Shown in pieces: positions 62,401 through 64,000 of a DNA stretch of 64,000 nucleotides. A program made the position numbers and the translations under genes. The DNA is from Verrucomicrobiia bacterium (GTDB taxonomy: Bacteria > Verrucomicrobiota > Verrucomicrobiia > Verrucomicrobiales > DEV007). The notes beneath the pieces are model-generated. The model searched no databases. It was not told the DNA's origin and saw nothing but the letters and a program-made list of their open reading frames with translations. The DNA lies in NCBI GenBank assembly GCA_030427505.1, contig JAUICH010000023.1, positions 36,349 to 100,348 of the forward strand. Direction: 5' to 3'. Within the stretch, counting starts at the first letter, position 1, and the number at the start of each line of letters is the position of its first letter.

Positions 62401-63582
62401 GGTGAAGACATTCTCTCCGCCTCCGGGATGATCGGCCACGTGGACTCCCGCTACAGCGGCGCCACGAACACGGCGGGGAACGACACCTACATCGCGGTGA
62501 GCCGGAACGATCCCACGGCGACGGGCACGGGGACCCTGGTGACGAATGCCGCCACGGTCTTCACCAGCTCCGCCACGGGCGAACTGCGGTTCTACCTGCC
62601 GGCGCGCGGCAGCAACCTGATGGCGGTGGGCACCCTGCTGAATGGCACGGCCTTCATCGGCGCGGCGGGAGCCGCGGACGCGCAACGGGCGGACGAGTTC
62701 TTCTTCTCGCTGGGCGAGCACGAGAACCTGGCCGACAGCGTGGACCTGGTGGACTACTACACCGGCCTGGTGGACGGCACGTCTCAGGAACGCTGGGAAG
62801 AGAACCTGGACACCATTGGCGTGACCGAAGACACGGCGAACTACTCCGTGGCGCTGGGGAACTACAGCCTTTACTACGACGCCACGAGCACCACGTCCAC
62901 GGGTGGTGGAAGCGGAAGCGGAAGCGGAAGCGGAAGCGGAAGCGGAAGCGGAAGCGGAAGCGGAAGCGGAAGCGGAAGTGGCAGTGGCTCGGGAACCGGA
63001 AGCGGGACCGGAGCTGGTGGCGGCACGGCCGCCGGAGACGGCACCACCACGGGTGATGGAACGGGTACCATGGGCGATGGCGGAACGGCCGGCCTGCCGG
63101 GTGGCCTGGGAGATCCGGGTACCGGCGGATTCCCGCTGTTGCCGGCCGGCGACATCCTGGTGGGCGATCTCTTCCTGATCCGTGACGGCATCTTCGGGTT
63201 CGCGCCCGGCGTGCTGAGCCCCGACTGGCTGCCGCTGGGTCCGGTGGTGACGAACGAACTCCTGGACGAGCCGCTGAACTTCGACTTCCTGCGCTGGTGG
63301 GCCGACAGCTTCGGCAGCGAAACCGCGGGCGGCTGGGGCGAACCGGGCGACTACGGTTATGAGGTTCGTTACCCACTGGCGATCAATGGCTCGCCCTACA
63401 CCAGCTTCCTGATCTTTGGAGACCTGGAGAACGGCATCATGAACATGCTCAATGAACTGGAGCCGGACAATTCCGAGGAACTTAAGAAGATAATCGAAGC
63501 GCAACTGGCCGCGCTGGGCCTGCAGAAGGTGAAGATCGCCACGCTCATGAACGGCGGCGCGGCGGAAGGCGACGGCCGCTGA
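41416..63582 (+). CDS. Giant TpsA-type exoprotein with about 110 Y-A-Q-[IL]-G-[HN]-G-G repeats (7388 residues)
   Basis: The largest gene of the window, about 0.7 MDa by rule of thumb. Signal peptide about 1-37 (AAVFAN-P), then a TPS/haemagglutination domain to about residue 300: SDKAIINWESFSIAPGELTQ, LLLINPNGIVVGPSGSVDV. It is closely similar to the first TpsA in this part. A classic Gly-rich beta-helix section follows to about residue 650 (ending GGMLLLDPSNFDVTD), with a transition region to about 880. The repeat array covers about 880-6970. A tail of about 160 residues, a Gly-Ser linker (about 7165-7188) and a C-terminal domain with acidic helices (NSEELKKIIEAQLAALGLQK) close the protein. 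I noticed no cysteine. The start is the ATG at 41416 (second ATG at 41425); no Shine-Dalgarno is evident. Likely a very long surface filament or adhesin exported by the upstream TpsB. Confidence 0.92.
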   Translation: MKKMLAALRSEPLVRAGTLALLFPGLVFLPSAAVFANPTGGLVVNGIAEIGEGLDGHLSILQSSDKAIINWESFSIAPGELTQFLQPGANSAALNRVVTGNPSAIMGALRANGNLLLINPNGIVVGPSGSVDVNGFVASTLDLSDAAFLAGGDMLFTGVTEAGVQNFGRINAVGGDVFLVGKTVNNAGTISAANGRVGLAAGQEVLISAAPDANGERVFVRPTGGAGGVGVGVSNSGLIEGAAVELKAHGNMYALAINNSGSIRATGAVNSGGGVYLRADGGQIDNTGVIEATLPNGSGGRIYIDAGIGGIVNAGGTISADGVGQGGSVTILGEEINVLGGANISADGDTGGGSVQIGADPFGGSGQTESSSISVAAGANISANGVSGDGGTVAVVGGAGSTVNVAGQLSALSQLSKGGTIHVMGGDVTLAGSSLLNANGGSDGGNISISADGTLSMDGIVLAKGATGNGGTIVLKGEGGTTIGSSALVDASGAANGGAIRASSGEGATTTVNGTMLAAGTSGEGGTVTVEGGNVAIGGTALIDASGATQGGVIQVGGGEQGKNSSVMNSQSITVASGAVLRADATAADGVGGRIITWSDGTTNFEGTLSATGAGKGGFAEISGLDQLNIDGSSVNLGAGGMLLLDPSNFDVTDTVRGVILPVLNGGTDVVIFTNGTDPGAGNGNINFSSNFSGASAIAGDGSLSLLAWGDVFMRRDLVSNGAGDINIVAGWDGVTPSDFSSIGTSGVDDTGTTLVDMDAAIFSDTATYGNRMGSVYIGLETDGVTPVNQSTTTVGSRAGETNVAGYNLVMVGDNTAAATSGDNRTAQLGYRASDVDNVSPGLGRAAATGRIKVNVLNDVTMTAGSKQAASGSHSATPGQYNYVQIGHGGRDATSNGFNHSGDIIVQAGLGSGVDITGNITATGGNNLGDWVKIGHGGHMGSSGSTSGSFSGSILVEASGDIAFTAGAGRRSFAQIGHGGYDAEAGTSAGGVGYHSGNITVSAGQDVSFSGGTGYTGADPDTPIFVDGRSFAQIGHGGYEVQARSTVQGHTGDILVEAGTGGVSGGVTFKAGDVDDNYVLLGHGGTNAQVVSGTADGHSGTVTVSAIDDIVFLAGTGQTFRGNQDGRLYAKLGHGGYNSGVNNNATPTPGTGLGHHGDISVTTTTGDIRFIGGDTALGSVGDGLGRLHFAQLGHGGYVNPGEHWGNITVEATTGKIEFLAGDTTDDATDGARNYAQLGHGGYASRGAMGHADDVISVTAGDDIVFTAGGPGTASGRNYVQIGNGGYDSDNPSTAASGDEGHEGDIAVTSTGGDIAFTGGTGGNSYAILGHGGTSTGGDHSGAITVSATSGAVNFTAGQGGNAFAMIGNGGRDSAGDHEGDITVTANALSFTAGSSGTESFAQIGHGGRNARGDHSGSILVTVTGDILFMAGAGAQNYAMIGHGGYDADNPNPTYYSDNDNALPGLPSAAERIGNEGNITVTSVNGNIGFTGGTASNTFVQIGHGGAVTDGDHIGDIAVYADQDGSSAGVGGNITFDVSAGTGTGHYGQIGHGGYLASGGHTGSVTVIASEAVTFLGGSSSSYVQIGHGGRNDSRVARSGSSPNYVYTNSNDRYYPGTHTGNILVNAGDDITFAGGHTSGDGAYAQIGHGGVRNAAMADEGHTGSIAVTSGGQISFTAGTRTLSYAQIGHGGYEAFGNHGIVLVPASVTGDAVLDAAALAGNGAAAILNSGGTLEVGRILPGSIVITVDPGGAGETVYTDTASTAAGMGDIIDGSSTVVGRVDYSTGVVTFFTAIDGGGAGTSVDYDMLAIDDATSSTILVEAADGIDFTGTTETSAGDSSYAQIGHGGYTADFSNTRIQSAELPAGAYTTTSTGAFHLNIPVTTPVGTAGDITVRTTGTDAAINFTAGADASAYAQIGNGGRSNRGDHRGNVTVDATGDINFLQSSALALVTIANQNVSAATGAVNLGSDVDLIPGSLTIVVDPTGANGGPITYTDNGLGQLLDPDGVTVVATIDYDDRSVNFGANNIDPSNFGRQATYQYSPASQTYVQIGNGGYDSDNPNARLLTQGHTGNIDVDAGGSIHFQAGVHTGSYAQIGNGGYDTEGASSGSIDVKAGDAIQFDGGLGSTINSDAAYAQIGHGGYASSGAHNGDINVQAGAGGISFKAGDTQGNYAQIGHGGDSAKSGGHQTYLNADYGPAAGYSGSITVNSVGSITFLAGTGKIYDGNDDGRLYAMIGHGGYDADTTQSGSLEDPNTVANIAGHSGDIVVKSTQGDISFQGGDTTAGSNGEGKGRIHFAQLGHGGYGANGNHNGNITVEATVGSVNFTGGSSVDNTAERYNYAQLGHGGATARGDHGKDGDVISVTAGTDIAFSGGTGGANSARSYAQLGNGGYDSDNPNPGALPYYHLNPDGTGTAGPSAAEAVGAKGNLAVTSTGGSILFTGGGGADAYAQLGHGGSLTDGDHTGDITVRAAQNLIFDADDDVVSTHQVQLGHGGFFASGDFSGNIDIQVGGNIEFTAERNSYAQIGHGGHNDHRNSNNTGTAVRRDNANDRYYPSTLSGNITVVADGDIVFTASKQTASSGGYAQIGHGGYRFAAKADEGHSGEIIVVSDGSISFTGGELTQSAAQIGHGGYESFGNHDGDITVQAADGITFLGGADASTSNQSYAMIGNGGYDADFNSSRITSVEGTFGNPNPALPANDPGGVDGGVIVSGGTRYHLNTPITDPGGASGDILVSAGVDVTGILHTQGEILNADADIVFTAGNDDDTFAQIGNGGSNTSGAHSGSITVRATGDIHFTGGSVTGALPENYAMIGHGGMAASAPDGQGHTGDIEVAAGVDGSGGGINFSGGNRVDNFVQIGHGGRNARGDHGGNITVTAADDIVFNAGQASTATRAYAQIGHGGHDADNPNASYYPDNDPLNPLRGPTAAERVGNWGNIFVESFDGSVLFTTGITTETYAQIGHGGAYTDGDNTGNIEVYADRDQSNAAGGAGNITFDGDQAGTNHHVQIGHGGYLASGGNSGDIFVEAGAAVTFLAGPSNSYAQIGHGGRNDHRIGRGGNATDGYVQNNANDRYFPGTHSGNVSVLAGGDITFLASQVTGGSTGYAQIGHGGFRNAAMAGEGHNGDITVISGGAIDFEAGVTGNTNVQIGHGGYEAFGNHGYLVVRSEADASFVAATQNGTATLANGALAPGSVVITVDGDGSGAGTAVYTDDGQGSLIDSTSTVAGTVDYATGEITFALDVNAAGDEVEVAYLHGGSDIYVQAADGVTFTAGNAGTSFAQVGHGGYDADFAPVRTNIHEEQPAPATYTGTTNYHLNTPLANPIGTSGNITVLAGVDGTGTELNPAANITFTAGAGSDSYAHLGNGGRATNGDHNGDVTVKATGNLAFTGNSSQRSYAQLGNGGHGANQGTLNPRTGSTGNIDVNVGGLLTFLAGAGEESYALLGHGGYGSKGSHLGTIDVYAGDDIFFQSGDGSGTGDLDGNGTAFTAKAGDGRRAFAQLGHGGYDSDGANTGGVDGDGHQGDISVESGGGITFVSSVITDPNASDYRNYVQLGHGGYASNGDFQGNITVIAAEDVTFTAGSVRTSDPINLPLNDAGSLPVGSINQQQYAQLGHGGYTSGGYGGNATDGIHGDISVTAGGSVLFTNFNAGSLGDSASSDNTYVQLGNGGRGSGNSHSGDISVVAEGGNITFDNANGGVDGYAMLGNGGNAAAGNHSGDILVDAAGDIAFTGGNTYRNFAQLGHGGYNADENTGASAAVGNSGDVLVNTRTGLVTNTGNIVFTAGGGEDAYVLLGHGGTSNRGANTGNLAGLNAIDVRAAGDITFTSGNGSGYGDADGTGTAFVTGLGQGRRAYAQLGMGGYDADASNNTTYGVDGVGHSADIYVTAGGSINFIATEVVNDPGGVVDGPLANDFRNYVQLGHGGLASSGDHSGNITVNAGTGIEFQAGSIDAAATANTGQDNYAQLGHGGFQSPGYGGNDTQSFTGNLSVTTQNGDIQFLGGNTSDGYVLLGHGGRDSHGNTTGNINVEATHGGIQFQAGTRAQHFAQLGHGGYTARGDRTGNITVLALNDILFTAGVGGTTATAAYTLLGHGGYDADNPNPSYYSDNANALPGFPTAAERVGNSGNIAVTSTDGSIRFTAGNADYAFAQMGHGGAFDDGDHSGNITARADEDGSNLGAGGGDLSIDGSNNSGGGYHYAQLGHGGYMVSGGHTGDIDVKVGNDVTFTAGRSNSYTQLGHGGRTSHRVARTGSSPNYTQANENDRYFPGTHTGDILVVAGGDISFTGSQSTTGSTGYAQLGHGGYRNAAEAGEGHNGDISVTSAGAITFTAGATSTTYAQLGHGGYEAFGNHGYEVVRGEADASFVTATQNGTATFTNGALAPGSVFITVDADGSGAGTAVYTDDGNGNLIDSTSTVVGTVDYATGEIAFNQDVNAAGDEVEVAYLHGGSDITVAANDDITFTAGGNTVAYAQIGHGGYDADFAADRNIREEAASPAPYTTTTTYHLNTPSAPAIGNSGNISVTSVDGSIGFEGGNTNNTHIQIGHGGALTNGSNVGNISVIADADGSNLLGGGGNITFDSSKVGGTAHYAQIGHGGYLASGGHTGEIVVDAGNAIVFLAGPTSSYGQIGHGGRNDSRVNRGGTSTAGYSYTNGNDYFMPGTHTGDITVHAGDDITFTGGHTAGDGAYVQIGHGGVRNVAEENEGHTGAIEVMSGGEIAFTAGTRTLSYAQIGHGGYEAFGNHGIVLTGPQAVTGETTLDAAALTGNGAMAVIGNGGVLPLGKILPGTLVITVDPLGTPVVYTEGALVSGLGTIVDGGGAVVGRIDYSTGQITLDVAIDAGGLGTTVDYEMLAIADDTSSTILVEAADGISFTGTTETVSGDASYAMIGNGGYTADFSNTRVLSAEFPVDLSTPNVGTTVYHLNTPLTTPVGTAGDVTVRTTGANAPINFFAGADASAFAQIGNGGRSTRGDHRGDVTVEATGDITFLQSTALGLVTISNQNVSASTGSVQLGSDVDLAPGSLTIVVDPTGANGGPFVYTDNGLGQLLDPDGVTVVASIDYDDRLVNFGANNIDPGNFGRQATYQYSPASATYVQIGNGGYDSDNPNGRLMTTGQTGEIVVSAGGDIRFQGGVHSGSYAQIGNGGYDTDGASTGNITVTAGDAIEFRAGIGTTINSDGAYAQIGNGGYASSGAHTGDISVTAGAGGISFTAGQTQGNYAQIGHGGDSAKSGGHQTVANADFGPPVGFTGSITVNSVGSITFLAGTGMLYDGNDDGRLYAQIGHGGYDADTTQSGTLEDPSVAVGHNGDISVTSTQGDISFLAGDVASGSVGEGKGRIHFAQLGHGGYGANGNHRGNITVEATLGKVTFTAGSSVDNTTERYNYAQLGHGGAIARGDHGGAAEIISVTAGSDISFTGGGADGTRSYAQLGNGGYDTDNPTAVVAGDPGSMANISVISGGDINFTGGSAANDYAQLGHGGNATNGDHGGDITVRAAGSVNFTAGTASTAYAQLGHGGRDTTGNYSGNISVEALGGSLSFLAGAGSAESYAQLGHGGRSARGDHSGNINVSALNDIIFTAGLGAQNYAMLGHGGYDADNPNPSYYPDNDPLNPDRGPTDAERVGNSGNITVTSVDGSIRFTASGASNNFVQIGHGGTVTDGDHTGNISVSADADKSNLAGGGGNIIFDVSQVGGTGHYGQIGHGGYLASGGHTGSITVEAGNEISFLGQTSASYVQIGHGGRNDHRTNRGGSSTAGWSYANANDRYYAGTHTGDITVHAGSDITFAGGMNNAGDSGYAQIGHGGVRNAAEENEGHTGAIEVISGGQIDFTAGERALSYVQIGHGGYEAFGNHGIVVAAQSIVGDSNLGAAATAGAGASGVLNNGGAMQVGKILPGSIVITVNPSGTPVVYTDVAQTNGYGNIINGGGTVVGRVDYTTGTVTFTTAIDASGLGTTVDYDLLEVVDDTSSTILVEAADGISFKASGNAATGDQGYAQIGHGGYTADFSNTRVTNYEQAQSLSVVSVGTTVYHLNTPLTTPIGTAGDITVRTTGTDAAIAFVAGADASGYAQIGNGGRSSRGDHRGDITVEATGDVTFLQNHPLISITGSAMSASTGSVQLSLDVDVTIGSLVVTVDPTGANGGPFVYTDNGAGSLVDASNNIVAAIDYDDRVVNFGANNIDPNGYGLTADYQYTTAAQTYVQIGNGGYDSDNPNGRVATPGHTGDIVVSSGGDIRFHGGAHSNSYAQIGNGGWDSDGASTGDITVSAAGIVEFLAGLGSSINSDGAYAQIGHGGAESSGAHSGNISVTAGDNGGGLKFVAGDTAASYVQIGHGGQNARSGGHQTTSNVDYGPAVGFTGDITIDAVGSILFQAGTTKRAEGNEDGRLYAMVGHGGYDADTTLSETLQSPATAVGHNGDISVTSQNGDISFLAGNIAEGSNGEGLGRFHFTQLGHGGYESNGNHRGNITVDAGGDITFMGGSSSDNGAERYNYAQLGHGGALAHGDHGGTGETISVTSGGAITFTAGDGVRSYAQLGNGGYDTDNPSSGNGTQPGSNANLVVNAQGKVTFAAGAGDDAYAQFGNGGRATIGAHGGAIYLETTGGFDLLGGSGLRAYAQAGHGGHTSPIATDYGITILGGGDFNLIGGTGTQAYAQVGHGGQDSDGDKDGDIVVRSTGGGLLLKSGGISSYAQVGHGGENVDGTKSGNIEASGMGGDVIVESGSALRSFAQVGHGGEGATTAPTGAISGDIVVIGGTSVQVKAGTGAENAARIGHGEIRGEFDVNSGDIRVQALNGSVALTGGSGLGFNYAQIGHGGAESGVGAKTGAIDVVASQNVTLTGGSSNEAFAQIGHGGKNSDNLVLGTAEDSNPATATIDYIKVVAGNNVNLFGSGASGKHDAYAQIGNGGTNSSAAMNGHIIVEAANNINLAGSNTGLRGYAQIGHGGAGASGNMAGNILAHAGNDVVVIRGSANNAYAKIGLGDQMFYGGSGAGTRTGDIQVSAGEDILSASGMIGHVDSRYSGATNTAGNDTYIAVSRNDPTATGTGTLVTNAATVFTSSATGELRFYLPARGSNLMAVGTLLNGTAFIGAAGAADAQRADEFFFSLGEHENLADSVDLVDYYTGLVDGTSQERWEENLDTIGVTEDTANYSVALGNYSLYYDATSTTSTGGGSGSGSGSGSGSGSGSGSGSGSGSGSGSGTGSGTGAGGGTAAGDGTTTGDGTGTMGDGGTAGLPGGLGDPGTGGFPLLPAGDILVGDLFLIRDGIFGFAPGVLSPDWLPLGPVVTNELLDEPLNFDFLRWWADSFGSETAGGWGEPGDYGYEVRYPLAINGSPYTSFLIFGDLENGIMNMLNELEPDNSEELKKIIEAQLAALGLQKVKIATLMNGGAAEGDGR
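45721..61020 (+). repeat. Higher-order super-repeats of the GHGG array (about 2.8 kb each)
   Basis: The same order of distinguishable units recurs. The sequence runs YDADNPNP, [TA]DG, YLASGG, RNDxR, VRNxA, YEAFGNHG, YTADFSN, RSxRG, YDSDNPN, YDT/SDG, ASSG, SGG, YDADTT, Y(G/E)xNG, ARG/AHG, Y-D-T/S-D-NP. Full copies lie at about 45721-48600, 55030-57720 and 58159-61020; shortened versions start near 50100 and 53677. Confidence 0.8.
46510..60000 (+). repeat. Eight inserted VDP/DY-type beta modules within the GHGG array
   Basis: Between particular units the protein carries roughly 90-130-residue inserts with the pattern PGS[LV].[IV]TVD....G..VYTD.G.G.L.D....V...DY.TG...F. Approximate positions: 46510-46900, 47270-47550, 50900-51230, 54480-54780, 55640-56040, 56400-56690, 58960-59340 and 59705-60000. 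Five follow YEAFGNHG units; three follow RSxRG units. Confidence 0.75.
62908..62979 (+). repeat. Hexanucleotide repeat GGAAGC x11 (plus GGAAGT) encoding a Gly-Ser linker
   Basis: Eleven perfect in-frame GGAAGC copies then GGAAGT encode alternating Gly-Ser between the repeat-bearing part and the C-terminal domain of the giant TpsA. Unit-number changes would alter linker length without a frameshift. Confidence 0.95.
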
Positions 63583-63639
63583 GGTAGAGAACGTATCTGG
63601 AGAGGGATCAGACACGTATCGCTAACCCCAATCCACGAA

Positions 63640-63673
63640 GCGGCGTCCGGGAGACCGGGCGCCGTTCTCGTTT
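63640..63673 (+). terminator. Rho-independent terminator after the giant TpsA gene
   Basis: Stem CGGCGTCCGG / CCGGGCGCCG (ten pairs, one G-T wobble) with GAGA loop, followed by TTCTCGTTTT. It lies 57 bases after the stop codon. Confidence 0.7.
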
Positions 63674-63707
63674 TGGTGGGAGGTGGTCTTTTGCGGGGTG
63701 GGGGAGT

Positions 63708-63796
63708 TCCGCGAGCGGCCCTTCAGGCCGCGATTTCACGGGACAATTACCTGGCTTGAAGGCCTTCGCTTTGGGCGAGCGGCCTTCCAGGCCGCG
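63708..63796. repeat. Three-hairpin intergenic repeat, copy 4
   Basis: GCGGCCCTTCAGGCCGC, GGCTTGAAGGCC and GCGGCCTTCCAGGCCGC, joined by TTCGCTTTGGGCG. It follows the giant gene and its terminator. Confidence 0.75.
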
Positions 63797-63850
63797 GAGG
63801 GTGGGGGTGTCTGCTGAGATGGCAGATTGCTGAAATGTTAGAGCATTTTA

Positions 63851-63910
63851 GGCAGTGTGGACAAATTAGGGGCGGAGCGGCGCGAGAGCATCTTTTGTCT
63901 GGCAAGGCGC
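63851..63910. repeat. 60-base dispersed repeat (inverted copy of 19367-19426)
   Basis: Begins GGCAGTGTGGACAAATT and ends CTGGCAAGGCGC. By hand alignment 53 of 60 bases match the reverse complement of 19367-19426. The remainder of 63797-64000 holds no gene I can support. Confidence 0.75.
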
Positions 63911-64000
63911 CGTGAACGGCATTGGGCCTACCCCCAATAGAGTGAGCGGGAACGAAGCCAGGCAGACTGCTTCGGCCGCGAAGCGGCTCGCAACCCCCTG

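Overview
The window is GC-rich DNA with long intergenic stretches full of dispersed palindromic repeats. It encodes sulfatases, sialidase-like BNR proteins, an FG-GAP/VCBS protein, a CHASE2-type cyclase and two-partner-secretion adhesins. This mix is typical of the PVC superphylum, most likely a free-living (possibly aquatic) Verrucomicrobiota. That placement is inferred from gene content; there is no rRNA or marker gene here. No tRNA, rRNA, CRISPR array or transposase was seen.

Region 1 (1-4611, minus strand) is a sugar/nucleoside uptake locus. A LacI-family regulator is followed by a ribose-type substrate-binding lipoprotein, its permease and a secreted nucleoside hydrolase that runs off the left edge. 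A perfect 16-bp palindrome of LacI-family type lies under a consensus -35 box just ahead of the binding-protein gene. The ATPase of the importer is not in the window.

Region 2 (4752-18734, plus strand) looks like one catabolic operon behind a GntR/FadR-type regulator. In order it holds an FG-GAP + sialidase-like fusion, a second sialidase-like protein, three sulfatases, a fucose/arabinose-isomerase-like enzyme, a sodium:solute symporter and a DapA/NanA-family aldolase. Several genes overlap by 1-4 bases or abut. The set fits desulfation and trimming of a sulfated glycan outside the cytoplasm, then import, isomerisation and aldol cleavage of the sugar. The actual sugar cannot be read from sequence. 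After a repeat-filled gap come a secreted esterase (minus strand), two adjacent MFS transporters and a small DUF4440-like lipoprotein.

Region 3 (24792-63582) is the striking part. A CHASE2 adenylate/guanylate cyclase and an HD hydrolase with a phosphodiesterase-like YHN..H...HD pattern form a minus-strand pair. Divergent from them lie a secreted FecR-domain protein, a 2851-residue TpsA exoprotein, its TpsB outer-membrane transporter and, after a 2.3-kb spacer made of repeats and an AT-rich leader, a second TpsA of 7388 residues. The giant protein carries about 110 copies (hand count) of a short repeat centred on Y-A-Q-[IL]-G-[HN]-G-G. These are organised into higher-order blocks of about 2.8 kb and interrupted by eight beta-type inserts. 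I did not recognise this repeat as a named family. My working model is a surface filament system whose expression or export is tied to cyclic-nucleotide signalling.

Dispersed elements are a theme: a three-hairpin repeat (four copies), a GAAGCTTCGCTTC-type repeat (several copies), a cassette with palindromic arms (six copies in one spacer), 8- and 11-bp minisatellites, and two genes whose 5' ends appear to be built partly from repeat DNA.
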